DNA of 13,405 nt from Paracoccus sp. (in: a-proteobacteria) (GCA_018056045.1 JAGPGI010000031.1:1-13405), one strand, 5' to 3'. Counted from the first letter of the stretch, positions 1 through 7,675 are shown. Numbers and translations are program-made. Notes: generated by a model from the sequence alone, not told the origin.

Positions 1-629
1 TGGAACGCCTGCTGCGCGAGGCCCGCCCCGATTACGGCTGGCTCAGCGAGGAAAGCCCCGACGACCCGGCGCGGCTGGCGTTTGAGCATTGCTTCATCAT
101 CGACCCGATCGACGGCACCCGCGCCTTTATCGACGGCCAGACCGGCTTTTCGCATTCGCTGGCCATCGCGCGCGAGCATGAAATCATCGCCGCCGTGGTG
201 CATCTGCCGGCGCAGGAGCTGACCTATGCCGCGCAGGAGCACGGCCCGGCGCTGCTGAACGGCGCCCCGATCCGGGCATCACATCACGGCTTTGACGGCG
301 CCGATGTGCTGACCGGCAAGCCCGGCCTTGATCCGGCGCATTGGCGGGGCGTCGCGCCGCCGCTCAGGCGCAGCTTTCGCCCCTCGCTGGCATGGCGGCT
401 GTGTCTGGTGGCCGAAGGACGCTTTGACGCCGCGCTGTCGGTGCGTCCGGCATGGGAATGGGATATCGCGGCGGGGGCGCTGATCGCCCGGCGCGCGGGC
501 TGCCTTGCCAGTGATCTTTCGGGCCAGCCCCTGCGCTTCAACACCCCCTCGGCGCTGAATGACGGGCTGATCGTGGCGCGGCAGGGGCTGCATGACGACA
601 TGCTCGCGGCAATGACGCCACGCCTGTGA
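1..629 (+). CDS. cysQ: Inositol monophosphatase-family phosphatase, probably 3'(2'),5'-bisphosphate nucleotidase CysQ (5' end missing)
   Basis: The frame is open from the left edge (first full codon at base 3), leaving 208 visible residues; roughly the first 50-60 are missing by comparison with the usual ~260. The three metal-site signatures of the Mg2+-dependent, Li+-sensitive phosphatase superfamily are present: LSEES (visible residues 14-18), DPIDGT (34-39) and, near the C-terminus, WEWDIAAG. The family removes phosphate from inositol phosphates or from PAP/PAPS, and CysQ recycles PAP formed during sulfate assimilation in the cytoplasm. The DPIDGTRAFIDGQ wording resembles proteins called CysQ in Rhodobacterales, but substrate cannot be decided from sequence, and SuhB-like inositol monophosphatase or histidinol-phosphatase activity remains possible. 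It is followed by a 99-base gap before the next gene, so the two need not share a transcript. Confidence 0.82.
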   Translation, partial: ERLLREARPDYGWLSEESPDDPARLAFEHCFIIDPIDGTRAFIDGQTGFSHSLAIAREHEIIAAVVHLPAQELTYAAQEHGPALLNGAPIRASHHGFDGADVLTGKPGLDPAHWRGVAPPLRRSFRPSLAWRLCLVAEGRFDAALSVRPAWEWDIAAGALIARRAGCLASDLSGQPLRFNTPSALNDGLIVARQGLHDDMLAAMTPRL

Positions 630-648
630 TCCTTGCGTCGGGCGCGGC

Positions 649-677
649 TTGATGCCTTGTCGCGCCGGGGCTAGACT
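649..677 (+). promoter_or_regulatory. Putative sigma-70 promoter for the flavin reductase-like gene
   Basis: TTGATG (649-654) and TAGACT (672-677) are separated by exactly 17 bases and each matches 4 of 6 consensus positions. The pair lies in the only gap between the cysQ-like gene and the gene at 729. A start site near 685 would give a leader of about 45 bases. That leader contains a small hairpin (GGTCCG 687-692 with CGGGCC 696-701, one G-T pair, three-base loop) without a T-run, so it does not look like a terminator. This is a consensus match only. Confidence 0.35.
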
Positions 678-728
678 TGCCTTGCCGGTCCGGAACGGGC
701 CTTATGCCGCCAATGACAGGGCCCGCCC

Positions 729-1277
729 ATGAGCCGCCTTCCCCCCGCGACCCGCGACCGGCTCGCCGACGAGATCACCTTCCACCCCGCCAATGCCGAG
801 GCGCGGCTGCTGCGCGAGGCGCTTGGCCGCTTTGCCACCGGCGTCACCGTGGTCACCGCCATGGGCTCGCTGGGGCCGGTGGGGATGACGGTGAACAGCT
901 TTTCCAGCGTCTCGCTGGAGCCGCCCTTGGTGCTGTGGTGCCCGGCGCGGGCCTCGACCCGGCATGACGTCTTTGCCGGGGCCGAGGCATGGTCGGTGCA
1001 TATTCTGGGCGCCGAGCAACTGGAGACCTGCCTGCGCTTTACCAAGGGCGGACGGCAGTTTCAGGAACTGACCCCGGTCATCACCCCCGAGGGCGTGCCG
1101 GTCCTGCCCGGCGCGGCGGCGCGGTTTGACTGCCTGAACCATGCCGTGCACGAGGCGGGCGACCATTCCGTGCTGATCGGGCGGGTGCTGCGGGTGACCG
1201 TGGCCGGGCCGGGTGATCACCCGCTGGTCTTTGCCGCCGGGCGCTTTGGCCAGTTCAACCCCGACGACGCGATCTAG
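729..1277 (+). CDS. Flavin reductase-like domain protein (FMN-binding split barrel)
   Basis: A complete 182-residue protein, the usual size for single-domain flavin reductases that serve two-component monooxygenases (HpaC/ActVB-like). These proteins pass electrons from NAD(P)H to free FMN or FAD. Family hallmarks are the N-terminal [17 protein letters not shown] segment (residues 28-44), the flavin-binding strand [20 protein letters not shown] (52-71) and a [10 protein letters not shown] segment (144-153). It also has an N-terminal extension of about 25 residues. The ATG is preceded by AGGG about seven bases upstream. No partner oxygenase is in the window, so the substrate system is unknown; some members hold the flavin tightly and act as oxidoreductases themselves. 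The gene ends on a CTAG tetranucleotide that also supplies the stop of the convergent DUF2867 gene. Confidence 0.88.
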   Translation: MSRLPPATRDRLADEITFHPANAEARLLREALGRFATGVTVVTAMGSLGPVGMTVNSFSSVSLEPPLVLWCPARASTRHDVFAGAEAWSVHILGAEQLETCLRFTKGGRQFQELTPVITPEGVPVLPGAAARFDCLNHAVHEAGDHSVLIGRVLRVTVAGPGDHPLVFAAGRFGQFNPDDAI

Positions 1278-1792
1278 CCGCCCGCGCCCAGCATCTGGCG
1301 CTGCAGGCGGCGCAGCATGACCCGCACGATCAGCCGATGCGCCGGACCGACGACCAGCATATAGGCGCGGCCAAAGCGGTTGTGGGTGATCACCGACGAG
1401 ATCACCGCCAGCTCCGCCCCCCGCGTCGCGATGCAGGTCATCACGTCCAGATGCCGGTCACGCTCGGTCAGGACCAGCAGGTCGGGGGCGGCATGTTCGA
1501 CCAGAAAGAAATCCAGCCGGTCGCCCGGCTGCACATTGGCCGCCGCGACCTCGCCAAAGCCGCCGATGCGCTTGACCCCGAACCGGGCCGAGATCGCGTC
1601 GCGGATGCGAAAGGCCAGTTTCAGCACCGGCTGCGGCCGGGCGCGGATCATGTTCCATGCCTGCAGGGGCGTGATGGCTTCGGGCAACAGCGCCGCCTGA
1701 CGGTCGTAGTAATCCAGCCGCTCGGGCGCGGCCAACAGATGCGCGGGCGGATCGGTCAGGACATGGGTCTGGTCACGGGCATCTTGCGGCAT
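1274..1792 (-). CDS. DUF2867 family protein
   Basis: A protein of 172 residues from the ATG at 1792. That start is preferred because GGGAG lies five bases upstream. A longer version would have to use TTG at 1831, without a clear ribosome site, adding 13 residues. The body ([38 protein letters not shown], then a beta-rich part ending [20 protein letters not shown]) matches the layout of the DUF2867 family, which occurs alone or fused to NAD(P)H-binding SDR domains; its biochemical role is not established. No signal peptide or membrane segment is evident, so it is probably cytoplasmic. It lies 80 bases downstream of pqiC on the same strand and could be the last gene of the pqi transcript or have its own promoter. 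Its stop codon overlaps that of the convergent flavin reductase gene. Confidence 0.8.
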   Translation of the reverse strand: MPQDARDQTHVLTDPPAHLLAAPERLDYYDRQAALLPEAITPLQAWNMIRARPQPVLKLAFRIRDAISARFGVKRIGGFGEVAAANVQPGDRLDFFLVEHAAPDLLVLTERDRHLDVMTCIATRGAELAVISSVITHNRFGRAYMLVVGPAHRLIVRVMLRRLQRQMLGAGG

Positions 1793-1797
1793 GATCG

Positions 1798-1802
1798 CTC
1801 CC
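1798..1802 (-). promoter_or_regulatory. Ribosome binding site that decides the DUF2867 gene start
   Basis: Read on the minus strand, GGGAG is followed by five bases (CGATC) and then ATG at 1792. This selects the ATG over the in-frame TTG at 1831. Confidence 0.65.
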
Positions 1803-1872
1803 TGCGGTTGCCGAGGCAGGCTGCCAGACAATCGTCGCGCGGGATAGCTGCCAAACTGACGCGGGCTGGCGG

Positions 1873-2523
1873 TCAGCTTCCCTCCAGCGGCGGCAGCGGC
1901 TGCGAGAAGATGTCGTCCATGCGCGGCACCGGCGTCGAGCTGGTGCGCACCGACCGCCCCGGACCGCCCAGAACTGCGATCTGGCGGGCAAGCTGGGTGA
2001 TGGCCTGCGATTGCGCGCGGGCGATGGTGCCCGGCTCGTCATCGGCCAGCGGCACGGAAATGTCGAAGCTGCGCGCCTGATTGGCGCCGCCCGCCGCCTC
2101 GTCCGAGACGAAATAGCGCCCGCTGAGCCGATAGACCCCGTCCGACTGCGCCAGCGCCTTTTCCACCCGCACCTCGAGCCGGCGGCGCGGCGGTTCGGCC
2201 AGCGGCCACGGTTCGGCGATCACGGTCGCGCCCGAAAGGTCCGAGATCGTCCGCGCCAGCGTCTGGGTAAAGGCACGCTGCGGCGTGTCGGCCCAAAGCT
2301 GCTTGGTGTTCGAGCGCACGGCGCCGTCCTCGGTCTGCCAGCTGATCTCGCCGGCGGCCGCATATTCCGGCAGCGAGACGTCCTTGAGCTCGGCCGTGCC
2401 CAGCCGGTCGGGGACGCGCTCGCCGGTCAGCGGCGGGTCGATCATGTAGCGGGCGGTATTCTCGCCATGCGAGCAGGCGCCCAGCAGGGTCAGCGCGGCG
2501 ACGGAAACAAGGATCATGCGCAT
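1873..2523 (-). CDS. pqiC: PqiC-type lipoprotein (ABC-type transport auxiliary lipoprotein family)
   Basis: A 216-residue protein with a lipoprotein signal peptide: a short hydrophobic stretch ending in the lipobox LGAC, with the lipidated cysteine at residue 17. The next residue is Ser, not the Asp that retains lipoproteins in the inner membrane, so outer-membrane sorting is expected, as for E. coli PqiC. The body, with its Y-M-I-D-P start, matches the DUF330/PqiC fold family of transport auxiliary lipoproteins. PqiC caps the PqiB conduit at the outer membrane. It is somewhat longer than E. coli PqiC (about 187 residues), mostly through a proline-containing tail (SQPLPPLEGS). The ATG lies two bases after the pqiB stop codon, with GGGAC upstream inside pqiB, so it is clearly in the same operon. 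A second Met at residue 3 is an alternative start of no consequence. Confidence 0.88.
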   Translation of the reverse strand: MRMILVSVAALTLLGACSHGENTARYMIDPPLTGERVPDRLGTAELKDVSLPEYAAAGEISWQTEDGAVRSNTKQLWADTPQRAFTQTLARTISDLSGATVIAEPWPLAEPPRRRLEVRVEKALAQSDGVYRLSGRYFVSDEAAGGANQARSFDISVPLADDEPGTIARAQSQAITQLARQIAVLGGPGRSVRTSSTPVPRMDDIFSQPLPPLEGS

Positions 2524-2525
2524 CT

Positions 2526-4592
2526 TTAACGTCCCAGAATGAAGGCTTGCGGATTGCGTTCGATGCTGCGGGCAAGGCTGGCAAAGGAATTGGCCGCGCG
2601 CCGCATCTCACGCAACAGGCTGACGGTTTCGTTGTTGAAATCCGAGCGCGCGCCATAGGCGGCGATCACCGCCTCGGCCCGCGCCGCCAGCGCCTCGAGC
2701 CGCGCGGAAAGCTGCGGCAGGCGCTTGCTGGCGTCGGAAACGTCCTGCGCGGCGGTGCTGGCCGAGGCCAGCGCCTGATTGAGGCTGCCCACCGCATTGC
2801 CGTCGCGCAGATCGTTCAGCAGACCCGAGGCGGCCTTGAGCGTGTCGGACAGGTTGCGCGGCAGTTCCTCGGCATCCTTGGTGCCAAGGACGGCGCGCAG
2901 ATCCTGCAGGATGCCCTCGGCCTCGGTGCCGATGGCGGCAAAGTCGACGGCCCCGACCTTGGCGGCGGTGGCGTCGATTTCCTCGACCATCGAGGGCACG
3001 TCGGCGGCGGCCAGTCTGACGGCCTCGGCGGCGGCGGCGGCCTCGTCGATCAGGCCGCGCATCTGCGTCAGCGCGCCGGATTCGCGCAGCTCGGTCGTGG
3101 CGGCCTTGATCTCGCCAGCGGCGGATTGCGCATTTTCCAGGGTGCCGCGCAGGGCGCCCGGAATGGCGCGGGTGTCGTCATTTCTGGCCAGCGCGGTGAT
3201 GCTGTCCATCATGTCGGTGGCGGATTTCAGCAGCTCCTCGATCGGCAGGTTGCCGACCCGGCTCATCAGACCCTGCGCATCGGCGGTGAAATCCGAGATA
3301 TCGCCCGGCACCGAGGGGATCAGCGGATAGGGTTCCGCCGCGCGGTCCAGCTCGGCCGGGGTGGCATCAGGCATCTCGACCAGCTCGACCTCGAGCGACA
3401 GGCCAAAGACGCCGGCGCTGGCCAGACGCGCGCGCAGGCCGCCGGCGACCTGCTCGGCGATCAGGTCCATCGCCTCGGTTTCGGTCGCCTCGGGCGAAAG
3501 CCCAAGCTGGTCGGGATTGATGGCAAGGACGACTTCCTGCTCGAAATGCTCCTTGCCGTCCTGACCCGGCACGACATGGGTGGACAGCGCGGTGACATTG
3601 CCGACATGCAGCCCGTTGAAGCGGACATTGGCGCCGCTGGACAGCCCCTCGACGGATTCGTCGATCCGCATGGTCAGGCGGATGGCGCGGTCGTCATCCG
3701 TCAGCTGGTTGGCGCGCGCCGCCGCCTCGTCAGGCAGAAGCGAAAAGACATGCCCGTCCTCGACCGGCCCGCCGCCCGAGGTGATGGTCGCGAACTCTGC
3801 CCCGCCCTGCAGCAGCGAGGCGAAGGTATCGACATTCAGCGAAACACCCTGCGCCCCGACCGAGACCGAAAAGCCGGAAATGTCCCAGAAGGTCGTCTTG
3901 GTGGTCAAAAGCCCGTCATAGGGCGCGGCGATAAAGACATCGGCCAGCACGTTCTGCGCGTCCTCGGACAGGCGCAGGTTCTGCATCCGCCCGACCGGCA
4001 CGCCGCGGATCGACACCGGCGCACCCTCGGACATGCCGCGCGAGCGCTCGGTGGACAGCACGATCCGCGTGCCCTTGGCGCCGGGACTGGTCAGCGGCGC
4101 CTTTTCCAGGCCCTGGAAGTGCTTTTGCGTCGGGCCGGCCTCGCCGTCCCAATAGCCTTCGATAAAGGCGCCGGTCAGCACGGTATCAAGCCGCGAGATC
4201 CCCGCCGCCGTCACCTGCGGCCGCACGATCCAGAACTGTGCGTCGCTGTCGAGATAGGGCGCGATGTCCTTTTCAACCCGGACATCGACCACAACCTCCT
4301 GCAGGTCTTGGGTGAAACGGACCGCCTCGGCCTTGCCGACGGTGATCTCGCGGAATTTCAGCGCCGTCTCGCCGGGCACGATGCCGGTGGCGTCCTTGAA
4401 GGTGACCGAGATCACCACGCCCCGGCCGGCAATGGCATTCCAGCCCACGCCAAGGGTCACGATCAGCGCCAGGATCGGCACCAGCCAGACCAGCTGCAAC
4501 CCGGCAAACAGGCCGGGGGCGCGGGGCTTGCGCATCGGTTCCGAGGGTTTCAGGGAAACAGTGTCACGGGGGGGCGGATTGGATTCCGTCAT
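2526..4592 (-). CDS. pqiB: PqiB, MCE-domain intermembrane transport protein
   Basis: A 688-residue protein with a cytoplasmic N-tail rich in Pro and Lys/Arg, one membrane anchor at about 34-53 (LVWLVPILALIVTLGVG) and three MCE (MlaD-like) domains. These begin at about 58 (VVISVTFKDATGIVPGE), 174 (GTRIVLSTERSRGMSEG) and 303 (AIRLTMRIDESVEGLSSG), each followed by the short beta turn typical of the fold (KFREITVGK, SIRGVPVGR, RFNGLHVGN). From about 430 to the end it is Ala/Leu-rich and almost certainly helical. In E. coli PqiB three MCE rings plus a C-terminal helical needle form a periplasmic tube for lipid movement between the membranes. The protein here is about 140 residues longer than E. 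coli PqiB (546), mainly in that helical part. The gene starts 15 bases after the second pqiA gene, with AAGGA seven bases before its ATG. Confidence 0.93.
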   Translation of the reverse strand: MTESNPPPRDTVSLKPSEPMRKPRAPGLFAGLQLVWLVPILALIVTLGVGWNAIAGRGVVISVTFKDATGIVPGETALKFREITVGKAEAVRFTQDLQEVVVDVRVEKDIAPYLDSDAQFWIVRPQVTAAGISRLDTVLTGAFIEGYWDGEAGPTQKHFQGLEKAPLTSPGAKGTRIVLSTERSRGMSEGAPVSIRGVPVGRMQNLRLSEDAQNVLADVFIAAPYDGLLTTKTTFWDISGFSVSVGAQGVSLNVDTFASLLQGGAEFATITSGGGPVEDGHVFSLLPDEAAARANQLTDDDRAIRLTMRIDESVEGLSSGANVRFNGLHVGNVTALSTHVVPGQDGKEHFEQEVVLAINPDQLGLSPEATETEAMDLIAEQVAGGLRARLASAGVFGLSLEVELVEMPDATPAELDRAAEPYPLIPSVPGDISDFTADAQGLMSRVGNLPIEELLKSATDMMDSITALARNDDTRAIPGALRGTLENAQSAAGEIKAATTELRESGALTQMRGLIDEAAAAAEAVRLAAADVPSMVEEIDATAAKVGAVDFAAIGTEAEGILQDLRAVLGTKDAEELPRNLSDTLKAASGLLNDLRDGNAVGSLNQALASASTAAQDVSDASKRLPQLSARLEALAARAEAVIAAYGARSDFNNETVSLLREMRRAANSFASLARSIERNPQAFILGR

Positions 4593-4607
4593 TCTTGGTC
4601 CTTGGCA

Positions 4608-5300
4608 CTATTTCCGGTAACTGCGCAGCGGCAGGCCACGCCAAATCAATCTGGGATCGAAGCTTTGCGCCGAAAGCATGGTAAAGGCAACCGACAGCGC
4701 AAAGGAAACCGCCGCCGGGCCCGGATGGATCGAGGCGACGAAACCCAGCTGCACCAGCGCCGACAGGATCGCGACCACGAAAACGTCGATCATCGACCAG
4801 CGGCCGATGAACTCGACCACCTCATAGACATGCAACCGGCGATGGGCGTCCTTGACCGTCGCGGGCCGCCCCGCGACCCGCGCCAGCCAGATGATGGCAA
4901 TGAATTTCGAGATCGGCACCACGATCGAGGCAATGAAGACGATCGCCGCGACGCCATAGCTCTTGTAGTGGATCAGTTCGACCACACCACCAAGGATGGT
5001 GGATTCCGAGGTGCCGCGAAGCCCGCCCAGCGTCGAGGTCTTGAGCATCGGAAACAGGTTCGCGGGGATGTAGAAGACCAGCCCCGCCAGCAGCCACGCC
5101 CAGACCGAACCAAGGCTGCGCCGGTCGGGCCGCACCAGCGCACTGCCGCAACGCTGGCAGACGGTCTCGGCATCGGGCCAGACCCGGCCGCAGCCCCGGC
5201 ACCCCACCAGCCCGGCGCGATGCGCGGTCATCACCGGCCCGTCATGACCGTTGCCGGGGCTGGCTTCGGTCAGGATATCGCCCTCGCCGGTCACGCTCAT
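4608..5300 (-). CDS. pqiA: PqiA-family integral membrane protein, second half
   Basis: A 230-residue protein with a zinc-ribbon-like cysteine set near the N-terminus (C34-x2-C37 and C48-x2-C51) followed by about four hydrophobic segments (around 65-86, 115-140, 165-188, 195-212). Family motifs are FYIPANLFPML (76-86) and IGRWSMIDVFVVAIL (165-179). It corresponds to the C-terminal repeat of E. coli PqiA, an inner-membrane protein that works with PqiB and PqiC. Its start codon overlaps the stop codon of the upstream pqiA gene (ATGA, read on the minus strand), so translation is coupled. The two halves probably work as a heterodimer equivalent to the single two-repeat PqiA. Met24 is a possible internal start but would still keep the cysteines. 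Confidence 0.88.
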   Translation of the reverse strand: MSVTGEGDILTEASPGNGHDGPVMTAHRAGLVGCRGCGRVWPDAETVCQRCGSALVRPDRRSLGSVWAWLLAGLVFYIPANLFPMLKTSTLGGLRGTSESTILGGVVELIHYKSYGVAAIVFIASIVVPISKFIAIIWLARVAGRPATVKDAHRRLHVYEVVEFIGRWSMIDVFVVAILSALVQLGFVASIHPGPAAVSFALSVAFTMLSAQSFDPRLIWRGLPLRSYRK

Positions 5301-6046
5301 GACTGGCCTCCGACCATTTCACGGCCATCCGTGGGCATGCCGGCATCCTCGATCGCGTCCCAGATCGTCGCGGCGCTGGTAAAGACATCGCTGGCCGCGT
5401 TGACGATGATCAGCCCGCAAAAGGCCCAGAAGGCCGGGCCGAAGCTGATATTGGCCAGACCGCCGATCTTGACCAGCGCCACGGCGGTGCCAATGACAAA
5501 GATCTCGGCCATGGACCAGGGCCGCAGCGCCTCGGACAGGCGGAACGCGCGCACGGCATAGCGATAGGGCGGCCGGTTTCGCGACAAAGGCAGCAGCGTA
5601 TAGACCAGCAAGAGCGAGCGCAGCACCGGCAGCCCGACGATGCTGCCCAGAAGCTCCACGGTCAGCGGCACCAGCGCGCCCTCGGAAAACGCCATGGCGA
5701 CCCCGAACAGCGAAGTCTCGTTGCCAAAACCCATGCGCGAGATTTCCAGAAACGGAAAGAACACGGCCCCCACCATCAGCACCAGCGAGGTGAAGGACAG
5801 TGCGATAAGCCGGGTAAAGGCCCCGGCGCGCGGCGCCGCCAGCACCTTGTTGCAGCGCACGCAGCGCGCGGTCTCGCCGGGCTCGAGTTCGCGTTCGATA
5901 TGCAAGGCGTCGCAGCGCGGACAGGCGATCAGCCCCGCGCCAGTCACCAGATCATAGTCGCCCTCGGCTCGCATCCCCGCAACATATCCTCGCAGCCGGG
6001 CGGCGCAAGAGGCCAGCCACCTTCGCTTGCGCAAGGGTTGCGCCAT
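5297..6046 (-). CDS. pqiA: PqiA-family integral membrane protein, first half
   Basis: A 249-residue protein with a zinc-ribbon-like set (C42-x2-C45, C62-x2-C65) and about four membrane segments (around 80-100, 128-152, 180-195, 200-217). The motif LRPWSMAEIFVIGTAVALVKI (174-194) is characteristic of PqiA repeats. It matches the N-terminal half of E. coli PqiA and heads the pqi operon. The start is uncertain. The ATG at 6046 has AGGA directly against it, which is poor spacing. An in-frame ATG at 5974 (residue 25) has AGGA 12 bases upstream and would enlarge the divergent gap to the GMC gene from 29 to 101 bases, leaving room for promoters. The first 24 residues are Arg/Lys-rich and may therefore not be translated. 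Inner-membrane location is inferred from the hydrophobic segments. Confidence 0.87.
   Translation of the reverse strand: MAQPLRKRRWLASCAARLRGYVAGMRAEGDYDLVTGAGLIACPRCDALHIERELEPGETARCVRCNKVLAAPRAGAFTRLIALSFTSLVLMVGAVFFPFLEISRMGFGNETSLFGVAMAFSEGALVPLTVELLGSIVGLPVLRSLLLVYTLLPLSRNRPPYRYAVRAFRLSEALRPWSMAEIFVIGTAVALVKIGGLANISFGPAFWAFCGLIIVNAASDVFTSAATIWDAIEDAGMPTDGREMVGGQS
6002..6044. repeat. Inverted repeat with TTGCGC words between pqi operon and GMC gene
   Basis: GGCGCAA (6002-6008) is mirrored by TTGCGCC (6038-6044), and a perfect 10-base palindrome CTTGCGCAAG (6026-6035) lies between them. The arrangement sits at the divergent start region and overlaps the proposed GMC -35 element. It could be an operator, but it also falls inside the reading frame of the first pqiA gene if that gene starts at 6046, so coding constraint or GC-rich chance are alternatives. 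Confidence 0.3.
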
Positions 6047-6055
6047 TCCTACAGT
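6027..6055 (+). promoter_or_regulatory. Putative promoter of the GMC oxidoreductase gene
   Basis: TTGCGC (6027-6032) and TACAGT (6050-6055) have a 17-base spacer. The match is 3 of 6 and 4 of 6 respectively, with the TTG and the first and last bases of the -10 kept. A start near 6062 would place the GGGAG ribosome site (6066-6070) in a very short leader before the ATG at 6076. This is weak and based on consensus alone. Confidence 0.3.
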
Positions 6056-6075
6056 CGCCTTCGGGGGGAGTTTTC

Positions 6076-7671
6076 ATGTCCTATGATTTCATCATCATCG
6101 GCGCCGGCAGCGCGGGCTGCGTCCTTGCCAACCGCCTGTCCGCGGATCCCCGCCATCGGGTCCTGCTGATCGAGGCGGGCGGGCGCGACAATTACCATTG
6201 GGTCCATATCCCCGTCGGCTATCTTTACTGCATCGGCAATCCGCGCACCGACTGGGGCTACAAGACCGCCCCCGAGCCGGGCCTGAACGGGCGCGAACTG
6301 ATCTATCCGCGCGGCCGCGTCCTTGGCGGCTGCTCGTCGATCAACGGCATGATCTATATGCGCGGTCAGGCCGCCGATTACGACCATTGGCGCCAGCTTG
6401 GCTGCACCGGCTGGGGATGGGACGATGTCGAGCCGCTGTTCAAGGCCTCCGAGGATTACTTCGCCGGGGCCTCCGAACATCACGGCGCCGGCGGCGAATG
6501 GCGGGTCGAGGAACAGCGCCTGCGCTGGGACATCCTTGACGATTTCGCCCGCGCCGCCGAAGCCGCCGGCATCCCCGCCACCGATGATTTCAATACGGGC
6601 GAGAACGAGGGCGTCGGCTATTTCAAGGTGAACCAGCGCAGCGGCTGGCGGGTCTCGACGGCAAAGGCGTTTCTGCGTCCGGCGCTCTCGCGACCGAACC
6701 TGACGGTGATGACCGGCGCGCAGGTGCGCCGCCTGACCTTCGAGGACCGCCGCGCCACCGGGGTCGAGATCATGCGCGACGGGGCCGGCGCCCAGCGGAT
6801 CGCGGGCAAACAGATCATCCTGTCAGCCGGGGCCATCGGCAGCCCGCAGATCCTGCAGCTTTCAGGCATCGGGCCGGGGGCGCTTCTGCAATCCATGGGC
6901 ATCGAGGTCCTGCGCGACGCCGCCGTGGGCGAGAACCTTCAGGATCATCTGCAGATCCGCTGCGCCTATCGGGTCGAAGGCGCGAAAACCCTGAACCAGA
7001 TGACCCGGCACTGGTGGGGCAAGGCCATGATCGCCGCGCAATACGCATTGTTCCGCAATGGCCCGATGAGCATGGCCCCCAGCCAGCTTGGCGCCTTTGC
7101 CCGCTCATCCCCCGATGTGGCGACGCCCGATCTGGAATATCACGTCCAGCCGCTCAGCCTTGAGGCGTTCGGTGGCGATCTGCACGACTTCCCGGCGATC
7201 ACCGCAAGCGTCTGCAACCTGCGCCCCGAAAGCCGGGGCCATGTGCGCATCGCCTCGCCCGATCCGCTGGCGCATCCGAGGATTGCGCCGAATTACCTGT
7301 CGACGCCGTGCGACCGCATCGTGGCGGCGCGCAGCATCCGCCTGACCCGGCGAATCATGGCGCAAGCGCCGATGGCGCGGCATCGCCCGCAGGAATTCAA
7401 GCCCGGCCCCGGTGGCGACAGCGACGAGGATCTGGCCCAGGCCGCTGGCCGCATCGCCTCGACGATCTTTCATCCGGTGGGGACCGCGCGCATGGGTGCG
7501 GATGCCGGATCGGTCGTCGATCCGACGCTGAAGCTGCGCGAATTTCAGGGAATCCGGGTGGTCGACGCCTCGGTCATGCCGACCATCACCTCGGGCAATA
7601 CCAACAGCCCGACGGTGATGATCGCCGAAAAGGCGGCGCGCATGATCATTGCGGAAATGCGCGGCATTTGA
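6076..7671 (+). CDS. GMC-family FAD-dependent oxidoreductase (choline/alcohol dehydrogenase-like)
   Basis: A complete 531-residue flavoprotein. The N-terminal GAGSAGCVLANRL (9-21) is the dinucleotide-binding loop for FAD, with E33 in LLIEAGG as the ribose-binding acid. GMC signature 1 is at about 80-97 (GRVLGGCSSINGMIYMRG) and signature 2 at about 252-266 (GAIGSPQILQLSGIG). The C-terminal FAD/active-site part has FHPVGTARMG with catalytic His466 and TSGNTNSPT with Asn510. These form the His/Asn pair used by choline and alcohol oxidising members to take a proton from the substrate hydroxyl. The position of the FAD-linking His of choline oxidase appears to be Asn90, so flavin is probably non-covalent. 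No betaine genes (betB, betI) are nearby, so calling it BetA would be over-reach; an aliphatic or polyol alcohol is equally likely. GGGAG lies five bases before the ATG. Confidence 0.92.
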   Translation: MSYDFIIIGAGSAGCVLANRLSADPRHRVLLIEAGGRDNYHWVHIPVGYLYCIGNPRTDWGYKTAPEPGLNGRELIYPRGRVLGGCSSINGMIYMRGQAADYDHWRQLGCTGWGWDDVEPLFKASEDYFAGASEHHGAGGEWRVEEQRLRWDILDDFARAAEAAGIPATDDFNTGENEGVGYFKVNQRSGWRVSTAKAFLRPALSRPNLTVMTGAQVRRLTFEDRRATGVEIMRDGAGAQRIAGKQIILSAGAIGSPQILQLSGIGPGALLQSMGIEVLRDAAVGENLQDHLQIRCAYRVEGAKTLNQMTRHWWGKAMIAAQYALFRNGPMSMAPSQLGAFARSSPDVATPDLEYHVQPLSLEAFGGDLHDFPAITASVCNLRPESRGHVRIASPDPLAHPRIAPNYLSTPCDRIVAARSIRLTRRIMAQAPMARHRPQEFKPGPGGDSDEDLAQAAGRIASTIFHPVGTARMGADAGSVVDPTLKLREFQGIRVVDASVMPTITSGNTNSPTVMIAEKAARMIIAEMRGI

Positions 7672-7675
7672 GGCG

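Noticed and set aside
1337..2080. A 247-codon plus-strand frame across the DUF2867 and pqiC genes
   Set aside because: It spans two genes and their gap on the other strand, without motifs; the minus-strand genes have a ribosome site and a lipobox.
2547..5561. A very long open frame (about 1000 codons) on the plus strand, antisense to pqiB and both pqiA genes
   Set aside because: It lies opposite genes with clear MCE and PqiA motifs, is dominated by Gly, Arg, Gln, His and Asp, as expected from the complement of GC-rich codons, and shows no recognisable domain.
6076..7671. Naming the GMC gene betA (choline dehydrogenase)
   Set aside because: The family is certain, but no betaine genes are nearby and the substrate-side residues cannot be judged by eye; many GMC paralogs oxidise other alcohols.
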